Of a stretch of 64,000 nucleotides of DNA, positions 19,848-31,300 are shown piece by piece. The stretch comes from Brachycybe producta (Eukaryota > Arthropoda > Diplopoda > Playtdesmida > Andrognathidae), in NCBI GenBank assembly GCA_036925085.1, contig JAUPFP010000008.1:2949957-3013956 (forward strand). The letters run 5' to 3'. The translations under genes and the position numbers were made by a program. The notes beneath the pieces were generated by a model that saw only the letters and a list, made by a program, of their open reading frames with translations, searched no databases and was not told where the DNA came from. How positions within the stretch are numbered: the first letter of the stretch is position 1; every line of letters starts with the position of its first letter.

Positions 19848-21891
19848 ATGGCTCCGTGCTTGAATTATGACAGTTTTATGCAAACTTTAAGAGAAGAACC
19901 GCCAGAACAAAGCTTACCTGCTGTAGACGTTCTTTTGAGATGTGCTTCCAACATTCTGAATCATCCAACCGAACCGAAATACAGACGAATTAAGATCGGA
20001 TCTCGAGATGTTACGGAGAAATTGATTCCGGTCAAAGGTGCCTTAGAATGTCTCTTCTTCGCAGGATTTACTGAGGTTGACGACAACAAGTTCACAAACA
20101 CACACATTGTTATTTTATACTGATGTTAGTTTGGTATATTTTACAGGATACGGATTATCTCGTTTACCCACACGATGCTCCAACTGTCCCACTGCAACAT
20201 CTGCACTCTGCTCTTCTCAGACTACGTAAGGAACTTGTACAAAAGAATCAGCCGCCGATGCTACTGTGGGACACTAAGACGTATCCACAAGATATACACG
20301 TAAATAACAATGAAATATACACACAAATCGATAAAAAACGTGTCTTAACTTTTATTTCAGGCTCGCGAAATCGTGTTTAACCAAAAAATTGTAGCATCTA
20401 TTGATCTAGTTCGGCTGTACGAAGATGCTGACCTTCAAAAAGAAGCGAAATGTCGTATTCCTGTTGATCTTCTTTTAGAAAAAGCAAAACGAAGTCATTC
20501 TTCTGATAGTTCTGATAAAAATAAATTGGATGTTAATGATTATTTATTATTGGAACTGTTGGCGTGGTTCAAACACGACTTCTTTCGGTGGTTCGACGCG
20601 CCCAGTTGTCAATTATGCTCAAAACCGATGTTAAATATTGGCCACCTCGATCCAACGACAGAAGAACTGTTCTGGGGAGGAAATAGAGTGGAAGGACATC
20701 GTTGTGAGTCTTGTGCAACATCAGCTCGGTTTCCTAGATACAATCATCCGCGAAAACTTCTCGACACAAAGGTGGGTCGTTGTGGAGAATGGGCTAACTG
20801 TTTTACGCTCTGTTGTCGAGCTTTGGGGTTTGAAGCGCGTTATGCCCTCGATTGGACCGATCACGTGTGGACGGAAGTCTATTCGTCTTCACAGAGAAGA
20901 TGGCTCCATTGCGATCCATGCGAGAACGTCTGCGATAAGCCGCTGATCTACGAATCTGGATGGAATAAGAAGTTAAGTTACGTTCTTGCGTTCTCTAAGG
21001 ATGACGTTCAAGACGTTACTTGGCGTTATTCTGCTTATCACAAAGAAGTATTGCAACGTAGGTTACTTTGCCGCGAGTCGTGGCTTCTCGTAATTCTCAA
21101 CGAACAAAGAATCGAGATGCAGTCGAAACTAGATATCGGTAGGAGAAAAGAATTGACAGAACGACTGATAGTCGAATTGGTCGAATTTTTGAGTTCTAGA
21201 AATGCCAATGAAACAGAGACGAAAGGACGGATATCGGGATCCTTAAACTGGAGACGCCAACGTGGAGAATTAGGAATGGACGATCAGAAAGTACAGAGTA
21301 CAACCTTCGAATTAAATGACAAAGAAGTGAATACAAAGAAGTTTCATTTGAAATACTGTTCTGCTACTGATACTTACGTTCGTGTCGTCGACGGAGATTC
21401 CTCGTTTAAAGGATGGCAAAGTGGAGTTTATCTTGTATCTAACATTTTTCGTAAAGTAGAAACGGACTGGAAACAAGTTTATCTCGCAAGAACGGAAGGA
21501 AGCGAAGTCGGTATGATCAGCTGGAGGATCTCCGTTGCAAGAGATTCCAATCTTAGCGTTGCTTCGGTGTCAGTCAAATGTGATAGCGCAGTCTACGAGG
21601 ATGGCGACGTCGTTTGGAAAATCTGTGCTCGTGACAAATGTGTTAGGATTCCTAAAAGTATGAAATTCTTGATGTTCCGTTTTTATCTTTCAGCATTGAA
21701 GAGTTTTTTTGTTTTCAGACGGATTCGTTAGTTTCACGAGTGAAGAATTTTCCGGTGAAAGAGAAGTGACCGTTTCGGCTGAACTGTCCAGAGGAAAAGG
21801 AGACGTCGCCTGGCAACATGCTCAACTTTTCAGACAGTCATTACATGATATCAACGTTTTTCCTTTTGACGTTTGCATTTTATATAAATAA
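19848..21891 (+). CDS. NGLY1: NGLY1, cytosolic peptide:N-glycanase
   Basis: Removes N-glycans from misfolded glycoproteins exported from the ER, ahead of proteasomal degradation. Exons 19848-20075, 20147-20299, 20361-21657 and 21719-21891 (GT-AG) give 616 residues (human 654). Domains: an N-terminal PUB domain ([30 protein letters not shown]) that binds p97 in relatives; a transglutaminase-like core with the zinc pairs CQLC (about 210-213) and CESC (about 242-245) and the catalytic triad Cys ~268 in GRCGEWANC, His ~295 in DHVWTEVY and Asp ~312 in HCDPCEN; then a PAW mannose-binding domain over the last ~170 residues ([20 protein letters not shown]). All key residues are present, so the enzyme looks intact. 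Poly(A) signal at 21945. Upstream shares a divergent promoter region with NR2C2AP. Confidence 0.95.
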
Positions 21892-21944
21892 GAAGCATAA
21901 TTATTATATTTGCTAGTCGTTTTTTTTTTTGGATTGTTCATTTT

Positions 21945-21950
21945 AATAAA
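21945..21950 (+). terminator. AATAAA poly(A) signal of NGLY1
   Basis: Canonical hexamer 53 nt after the NGLY1 stop codon, between it and the convergent gene ending at 22258. Confidence 0.6.
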
Positions 21951-22257
21951 TGAATTTCAGTTACCACAGTGTTGACATTTTTAATTTTTAATAATTAGTA
22001 CATTTTGGATCATGGAGGATGTGAAGAAATTATTAATTTCTTGTATTCATTGGTATTTTACACACGTGAATTAGAAATATGCACTTCATGAACTCGTGTT
22101 AAAAAAAAAAAAAGAAGGAACTCTGCGAACAAACTTCAAGCCTCTTCTGTATTCGTCAAAGAATTCCTTTCCTTTCATGAATTTTTCCATTGCAAGTTTC
22201 TCATTTCCGTCTGCTACATTCAAACGAGGACAAGAAATAAATTTCTTGCCTTAAGTC

Positions 22258-24424
22258 TTACATTCTATGAAATCTCGTAGCCAAGTGTTCGACCCAAGCA
22301 GTTAACGACATGTCACCTTCGTTAATCTAACGAAAGAAACGTCGAGTTGTTCAATCAAAAACAAAACTAAAGCCTTCAGAAAAGTAAAACCAAACCTGTA
22401 AGTCTACATCTGTGTCCGCACCTTCAATTCTTTCAATAGAGATCTTTCCTTTGAGTGGATAGCCTCTCGGAATATTCATCATACAATTGATGTTAACACG
22501 ATCTCCTAAAAGAACACACAGTTTGCCTTCATCTGGTTGCCAATCGATGGGATACCTAAAAAAACGTCAAGCAATATAAACTCAGAACTGAATTGTTGCC
22601 CCACTTTTTTTTTGACATGTTGCTTTCTACCTTTCACGTAGAGATATGACTTCGAGTAGTAGAAAAAAGTGTTTCTTCCAAGCGGCTTGTACGTTTATCA
22701 GCAGATAAACTAAGTCATTTTTCTGTATGGCAAAATCCATTATTGTTTCAACGTTGAGACTATCGTGGTTGACCTAGAACAAAAATAAAAGTAGAACGAA
22801 TAGTTGTGATCAGTGTTTGACATGCAAGTAATAAAGTTGTTGTAAGTTTTACTTTTGCGTGCATTATAGAATAAGGGTTTCCATAACGCTCTCGACTCAT
22901 GAATGTGACTGTCAATATGAGACGAGGAGCATTGTGAGGTGAATCGTGTGGATTTAAGAACTCAAACGCCAGTGTGTTGCTGTCAACGGTGTGACTACGT
23001 AAATCGAATGCGTGCGGAAGTTTTGCCACAACTTCGGAACACCTAAAAAAAAAAGTGAAACAAAACCCAATATTTGAATAAAGCAGCTTTTTTTTTATTC
23101 AAATTTGCTCAATAGAAAATTTTGTTGTGATTTATATTAATCAATAATTTAAAAAGTCACAACCATTATGCAATTGACAATGCGAAAACGACGTACCAGT
23201 TAGAAAGAATGTCTCCCTGTTCGTTACATTCAACTTTACGATTCCGCAGTTGGTTAATGAAATTTTTTGTCCCGTCTAGAAAATCTTCCATTTTGCAACA
23301 CGTCTCAGTCAACGCTTCCTTCTCCATTTTCACATTCGAAATTGAAAGTTCTGTCGAAACGATCGCCTTTTCAAGAGAAGCTAATTTACGTTTCTAAAAA
23401 AAAAAATAGAAACAAAACAATCACCTTGTGCCTGAAATTGTTTCGTTTAACATTTTACACACTCTGTCTGAGAATTCTTCCTTTTTAAGAGCCACAACGT
23501 GAGAATTCAGTCCAGTTCTTAGTCGTTTATAGCATCTGAAACCTTCTTCAAACTTCCCCTTCTATAGAAATAACAACATAAAAGAAAATAATCTATTAAG
23601 ATATAAAATAGAAAAGTATGAAACAAACTTTCGATTGAATACATACTTCGTTACAGAGAATTCCGAGGATATTATCCACTTTTTTAAGATGTTCTTGGAG
23701 AAGTTTAATGCCTAACAAGAAAACAAAAGACAGATTAAAACAAGCGCCCAAACTTTGGAAGAGAACTCTGAAAGTGTGTTGTTACCTTCTTCTGCATTGT
23801 CTGAATTTTTCGTTAACTTCATTCTTAAGAGCGAAACACTTTCTTTTAGTCGTCCGGTCAATTGTTTAAGCCTTGAAATATCGTCTTCTGGAAACAGAAT
23901 CAATAAACAAGACAAAAAAAATTAACAACAAATAAAAATACTGGCGATAAACCTAACCTCCAAACCACAAACACGTAGAATCGTAGATATCACGTACAAA
24001 TGCACTGGAGGATTTTAACGTTCTCACCGTTATTGGGGGCTTCTTCTAGTTCTTCTAACTTCTGTAAAAGACGATGAAACATCTGAATCGCCTCTCTAGC
24101 CTCCAAGAAGTTGACTTTTGCCGAATCGAAAGCCATCTGTAAATGAAACAGTTAAACGAAACTGTAACTTGGGCGGAAACTCTCAATTAGTAAAAACCCC
24201 TAACATTTTCTGTCTAATAATAATAATAATAGGAATAGTTTTCTCAAAACTTTCACAATTCTTTTGTATAGTTTCCATCACTTTCTGCGATTCAGAGAAA
24301 CTCTGCAATGTTTAAATGAATAATTTTCTGAATTTCTTGCCTTTAAACTTCCACAAAGAGCTTTGACCATCCTGGCATCCGGCTGAGACACATTCATCAT
24401 CGCGGTTCCTGAAGCAGTAAACAT
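22258..24424 (-). CDS. Unrecognised coiled-coil protein, 440 residues
   Basis: Eleven exons joined by phase: 24424-24341, 24302-24198, 24136-24028, 23887-23786, 23711-23647, 23561-23463, 23393-23197, 23042-22853, 22773-22631, 22555-22396 and 22326-22258. I do not recognise the family. Residues ~30-250 are heptad-like and charged (SESQKVMETIQKNCESFEK, ISRLKQLTGRLKES, IKLLQEHLKKVDNIL, RKLASLEKAIVSTELSISN). The C-terminal ~190 residues look globular, with ARLILTVTF-like strands (APRLILTVTFMSRERYG), a long hydrophobic helix, IPRGYPLKGKISIERIEGAD and a closing helix. That order, coiled coil then a strand-rich domain with a YPxxxP-like turn, recalls RWD-type kinetochore or scaffold proteins, but this is only a guess. 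Intron 1 appears to be GC-AG (AAG then GCAAGA). The donor ending exon 6 (AGA then GTGTGT) is weak and is the least certain junction. Convergent with NGLY1. Confidence 0.7.
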
Positions 24425-25000
24425 CTTGTATATTGACGTGTATACCTTCCTTCTATGCAAAAACAACACACTTTTGTCCACTTCTTAGGTTCTAACATAG
24501 AAGAACACGAAAAGAATAATATGAGCCAAAATCCCTTCTTTTCGAAGGGCCATAGCCCCCCCCCCCCCGTCTGAGACCCTGCTCTTCGAGGGGTTATAAT
24601 CCCCTATTTTATATACGTTGTAGTTTTCTCTGCATAATAAATAAACGAATCATAATTACCAAGGCTGAACCTAGAATGAACCCTTTCTTAAACTGAATAT
24701 CGATTCAAACGCAAATAAATATCTCCAAAAACAAAAAAATAAAGTCGATATGCGAACCGTAAAAACCGTTACAATTTATAATTCGTAAGTAGGAATGTCA
24801 ATAACCGGTCGGTTAAACCGCTTACTCGTTTTTTTTTGTTGTTGTTGCTTCAGTTAACCGGTTATTTTTGGTTTTTATTTCCGTCAGTTTTAACCGGTTT
24901 TTTAAAAAATTCAATAACCGAAAAATAACCGGGTTAAAATAATTTGAATTTTTTGAAATATCGATTCATATGGAAAAAAGTATCGACACACAATATATAT
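24425..25000. other. Upstream region of the coiled-coil gene
   Basis: No gene. Contains a C-run near 24558, repeated AACCGG/CCGGTT palindromes between 24796 and 24935, and AT-rich sequence leading to a foldback element. Confidence 0.4.
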
Positions 25001-25340
25001 GAAAGCCCGTTTGGGACATTTCGCACAATAATTTACGTTCAATAATATTGCGTACGCGCTCAATAATATTGTGCACAAACATTGAACAAAATGTCCCATT
25101 TGGAGCACCAGTGAAAAAGAAGTAAATGTGCACTATACCTTAGAGAAATGGAGCAAATTAATTTCCCCAAAAAAACATATTAGGAAGTTATATAAAAAGC
25201 GTTATAATCTAAAATTCATCTAAATATTGTTTTTATTTATAGGCGCGAAAAGCAGTCAAAATAGAGGGTGGGGGGTGTACACAATAATATTGAAAGTAAA
25301 ATATTATGCGAAATGTCTCAAACAGGCTTCCGTATAATAT
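25001..25340. mobile_element. Foldback element preceding the satellite array
   Basis: Left end GAAAGCCCGTTTGGGACATT with following TTCGCACAATAAT; right end, read in reverse, GGAAGCCTGTTTGAGACATT with TTCGCATAATATT. A further inverted copy of the end sequence sits internally (about 25070-25105), so the left half can itself form a hairpin. No clear target duplication. Confidence 0.65.
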
Positions 25341-25359
25341 CCAAGATTATATTAAAAAA

Positions 25360-28300
25360 TTCAAATACAATAAATCTAAATAGACACCTCCAAGACTTGA
25401 ACTCAGGACCTCTAGCTCAGAAAGCAGCACTCTTAACACCATAGCTATACTGCCAACTGCAATGGCAGGACCAATAAATTATACTTAGGAATTCTTTAAC
25501 ACCTTGAATATTTCATATAAAAAATTAAAAAATTCAGCCAAAGTAGATGAAGCCACCGTCTCCATTAAAAAAATTTTGCCAAAAAGCAAAAACTTTTTTT
25601 GAAGGTATAGGATTTTTAACATAGAACTTTTTTAATTAATGGTTGAAATGTTTGAAGACGTGGGCGCTATAATCAACTATTACATATAGTCCATGTATAA
25701 AGTGTTACATTGGGTTAGGTTAGTCGGTTAGTGTTGGGTTAGGCTATGTTAGTGAGGAGGAGGGGGGGGGGGGGGTTAGAATTTAAGAGGGAAAATTTAA
25801 AATTTGAAAGAATATACACGTAACTCATGTTTAAGAGAATAACAATAGATGGCGGTATCATCACTATTAAAAAATTTCTTAAATTTTGGTGGGTCGGAAG
25901 GAGAGGTTATAGTTGTCGCTATAACAAGAATATTATTGTGTGTGGCAAGTGTGCCTAAAAATATTAAAAACAAAAGAGACACTACTGAGGCATGAACCAC
26001 TGAATGCAAGATCACAAGGCAGAGATGCTACCAACACAGCTAAACTGACAACTGTGACATCAAAATTAATAAATTTTACTTAGGAACCTTCATAATCTTG
26101 TAAGTTTCCTAAAATAAAATTAAAACAAAATTCAGCCAAAGTAGATGGAGGCACCGTCTCCATTAAATAAATTTTACCAAAAAGCAAAAACTTTTTTTGG
26201 AGGTATAGGATTTTTAACATAGAACTTTTTTAATTAATGGTTGAAATGTTTGAAGACAGGGGCGCTATAATCAACTATTACATAGAGTCCATGTATAAAG
26301 TGTTACATTAGGTTAGGTTAGTGTGTTAGGCTATGTTAGTGGGGGTTAGAATTTAAGAGGGAAAATTTAAAATTTGAAAGAATATACACATAACTCATGT
26401 TTAAGAGAATAACAATAGAAGGCGGTATCATCACTACTAAAAAATTTCTTAAATTTTGGTGGGTCGGAAGGAGAGGTTATAGTTGTCGCTATAACAAGAA
26501 TATTATTGTGTGTGGCAAGTGTGCCCAAAAATATTAAAAACAAAAGAGACACTACTGAGGCTTAAACCACTGAATGCAAGAACACATGGCAGAGACACTA
26601 CCAACACAGCTAAACTGACAACTGTGACACCAAATTTAATAAATTATACTTAGGAACCTTAATAACCTTGTAAGTTTCCTAAAATAAAATTAAAAAAAAA
26701 TTCAGCCAAAGTAGATGGAGCCACTGTCTCCATTAAAATTTTTTTGCCAAAATGCAAAAACTTTTTTTGGAGGTATAGGATTTTTAACATGGAACTTTTT
26801 TAATTAATGGTTGAAATGTTTGAAGACAGGGGCGCTATAATCAACTATTACATAGAGTCCATGTATAAAGTGTTACATTAGGTTAGGTTAGTGGGTTAGT
26901 GTTGTGTTAGGCTATGTTAGTGGGGGGGTTAGAAATTAAGAGGGAAAATTTAAAATTTGAAAGAATATACACGTAACTCATGTTCAAAAGAATAACAATA
27001 GATGGCGGTATCATCTCTATTAACAAATTTCTTACACTTTGGTGGGTCGGAGGGAGAGGTTATAGTTGTCGCTATAATAAGAATATTATTGTGTGTGGCA
27101 AGTGTGCCCAAAAATATTAAAAACAAAACAGACACTACTGAGGCTTGAACCACTGAACACAAGATCACATGGCAGAAACACTACCAACACAGCTAAACTG
27201 ACAACTGTGACACTAAAATTAATAAATTATACTTAGGAACCTTTATAACTTTGTAAGTTTCCTAAAATAAAATTAAAAAAAAAATTCAGCCAAAGTAGAT
27301 GGAGCCACCATCTCCATTAAAAAAATTTTGCCAAAAAGCAAAAACTTTTTTGGAGGTATAGGATTTTTAACATAGAACTTTTTTAATTAATGGTTGAAAT
27401 GTTTGAAGACAGGGGCACTATAATCAACTATTACATAGAGTCCATGTATAAAGTGTTACATTAGGTTAGGTTAGTGTGTTAGGCTATGTTAGTGGGGGAG
27501 GGGGTTAGAATTTAAGAGGGAAAATTTAAAATTTGAAAGAATATACACATAACTCATGTTTAAGAGAATAACAATAGAAGGCGGTATCATCACTATTAAA
27601 AAATTTCTTAAATTTTGGTGGGTCGGAAGGAGAGGTTATAGTTGTCGCTATAACAAGAATATTATTGCGTGTGGCAAGTGTGCCCAAAAATATTAAAAAC
27701 AAAAGAGACACTACTGAGGCATGAACCACTGAATGCAAGATCACAAGGCAGAGATGCTACCACACAGCTAAACTGACAACTGTGACACCGAAATTAATAA
27801 ATTTTACTTAGGAACCTTCATAATCTTGTAAGTTTCCTAAAATAAAATTAAAACAAAATTCAGCCAAAGTAGATGGAGGCACCGTCTCCATTAAATAAAT
27901 TTTACCAAAAAGCAAAAACTTTTTTTGGAGGTATAGGATTTTTAACATAGAACTTTTTTAATTAATGGTTGAAATGTTTGAAGACAGGGGCGCTATAATC
28001 AACTATTACATAGAGTCCATGTATAAAGTGTTACATTAGGTTAGGTTAGTGTGTTAGGCTATGTTAGTGGGGGTTAGAATTTAAGAGGGAAAATTTAAAA
28101 TTTGAAAGAATATACACATAACTCATGTTTAAGAGAATAACAATAGAAGGCGGTATCATCACTATTAAAAAATTTCTTAAATTTTGGTGGGTCGGAAGGA
28201 GAGGTTATAGTTGTCGCTATAACAAGAATATTATTGTGTGTGGCAAGTGTGCCCAAAAATATTAAAAACAAAAGAGACACTACTGAGGCTTGAACCACTG

Positions 28301-31300
28301 AATGCAAGAACACAAGGCAGAGATGCTACCAACACAGCTAAACTGACAACTGTGACACCCAAATTAATAAATTATACTTAGGAACCTTAATAACCTTGTA
28401 AGTTTCCTAAAATAAAATTAAAAAAAAATTCAGCCAAAGTAGATGGAGCCACTGTCTCCATTAAAAATTTTTTGCCAAAATGCAAAAACTTTTTTTGGAG
28501 GTATAGGATTTTTAACATGGAACTTTTTTAATTAATGGTTGAAATGTTTGAAGACAGGGGCACTATAATCAACTATTACATAGAGTCCATGTATAAAGTG
28601 TTACATTAGGTTAGGTTAGTGGGTTAGTGTTGGGTTAGGCTATGTTAGTGGGGGGTGTTAGAATTGAAGAGCGAAAATTTAAAATTTGAAAGAATATACA
28701 CATAACTCATGTTTAAGAGAATAACAATAGAAGGCGGTATCATCACTATTAAAAAATTTCTTAAATTTTGGTGGGTCGGAAGGAGAGGTTATAGTTGTCG
28801 CTATAACAAGAATATTATTGTGTGTGGCAAGTGTGCCCAAAATATTAAAACCAAAAGAGACACTACTGAGGCTTGAACCACTGAATGCTAGAACACAAGG
28901 CAGAGATGCTACCAACACAGCTAAACAGACAACTGTGACATCAAAATTAATAAATTATACTTAGGAACCTTAATAACCTTGTAAGTTTCCTAAAATAAAA
29001 TTAAAAAAAAAATTCAGCCAAAGTAGATGGAGCCACTATCTCCAAAAAAAAATTTTTGCCAAAATGCAAAAACTTTTTTGGAGGTATAGGATTTTTAACA
29101 TAGAACTTTTTTAATTAATGGTTGAAATGTTTGAAGACAGGGGCACTATAATCAACTATTACATAGAGTCCATGTATAAAGTGTTACATTAGGTTAGGTT
29201 AGTGGGTTAGTGTTGGGTTAGGCTATGTTAGTGGGGGGGTGTTAGAATTGAAGAGCGAAAATTTAAAATTTGAAAAAATATACACATAACTCATGTTTAA
29301 GAGAATAACAATAGAAGGCGGTATCATCACTATTAAAAAATTTCTTAAATTTTGGTGTGTCGGAAGGAGAGGTTATAGTTGTCGCTATAACAAGAATATT
29401 ATTGTGTGTGGCAAGTGTGCCCAAAATATTAAAAACAAAAGAGACACTACTGAGGCTTGAACCACTGAACACAAGATCACATGGCAAAGATGCTACCAAC
29501 ACAGCTAAACAGACAACTGTGACACTAAAATTAATAAATTATACTTAGGAACCTTTATAACCTTGTAAGTTTCCTAAAATAAAATTAAAAAAAAATTCAG
29601 CCAAAGTAGATGGAGCCACCATCTCCATTAAAAAAATTTTGCCAAAAAGCAAAAAGTTTTTTGGAGGTATAGGATTTTTAACAGAACTTTTTTAATTAAT
29701 GGTTGAAATGTTTGAAGACAGGGGCACTATAATCAACTATTACATAGAGTCCATGTATAAAGTGTTACATTAGGTTAGGTTAGTGTGTTAGGCTATGTTA
29801 GTGGGGGAGGGGGTTAGAATTTAAGAGGGAAAATTTAAAATTTGAAAGAATATACACATAACTCATGTTTAAGAAAATAACAATAGAAGGCGGTATCATC
29901 ACTATTAAAAAAATTCTTAAATTTTGGTGGGTCGGAAGGAGAGGTTATAGTTGTCGCTATAACAAGAATATTATTGTGTGTGGCAAGTGTGCCCAAAAAT
30001 ATTAAAAACAAAAGAGACACTACTGAGTCTTGAACCACTGAATGCAAGAACACAAGGCAGAGATGCTACCAACACAGCTAAACTGACAACTGTGACACCA
30101 AAATTAATAAATTATACTTAGGAACCTTAATAACCTTGTAAGTTTCCTAAAATAAAATTAAAAAAAAATTCAGCCAAAGTAGATGGAGCCACTGTCTCCA
30201 TTAAAAAAATTTTGCCAAAATGCAAAAACTTTTTTTGGAGGTATAGGATTTTTAACATGGAACTTTTTTAATTAATGGTTGAAATGTTTGAAGACAGGGG
30301 CGCTATAATCAACTATTACATAGAGTCCATGTATAAAGTGTTACATTAGGTTAGGTTAGTGTGTTAGGCTATGTTAGTGGGGATTAGAATTTAAGAGGGA
30401 AAATTTAAAATTTGAAAGAATATACACATAACTCATGTTTAAGAGAATAACAATAGAAGGCGGTATCATCACTATTAAAAAATTTCTTAAATTTTGGTGG
30501 GTCGGAAGGAGAGGTTATAGTTGTCGCTATAACAAGAATATTATTGTGTGTGGCAAGTGTGCCCAAAAATATTAAAACCAAAAGAGACACTACTGAGGCT
30601 TGAACCACTGAATGCTAGAACACAAGGCAGAGATGCTACCAACACAGCTAAACAGACAACTGTGACATCAAAATTAATAAATTATACTTAGGAACCTTAA
30701 TAACCTTGTAAGTTTGCTAAAATAAAATTAAAAAAAAAATTCAGCCAAAGTAAATGGAGCCACTATCTCAAAAAAAAAATTTTGCCAAAAAGCAAAAACT
30801 TTTTTGGAGGTATAGGATTTTTAACATAGAACTTTTTTAATTAATGGTTGAAATGTTTGAAGACAGGGGCACTATAATCAACTATTACATAGAGTCCATG
30901 TATAAAGTGTTACATTAGGTTAGGTTAGTGGGTTAGTGTTGGGTTAGGCTATGTTAGTGGGGGGGTGTTAGAATTGAAGAGCGAAAATTTAAAATTTGAA
31001 AGAATATACACATAACTCATGTTTAAGAGGATAACAATAGAAGGCGGTATCATCACTATTAAAAAATTTCTTAAATTTTGGTGGGTCGGAAGGAGAGGTT
31101 ATAGTTGTCGCTATAACAAGAATATTATTGTGTGTGGCAAGTGTGCCCAAAAATATTAAAAACAAAAGAGACACTACTGAGGCTTGAACCACTGAACACA
31201 AGAACACAAGGCAGAGATGCTACCAACACAGCTAAACTGACAACTGTGACACCAAAATTAATAAATTATACTTAGGAACCTAAATAACCTTGTAAGTTTC

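Noticed and set aside
20638-20946. Second frame inside NGLY1 exon 3
   Set aside because: Overlaps the catalytic core in another frame; a shadow only.
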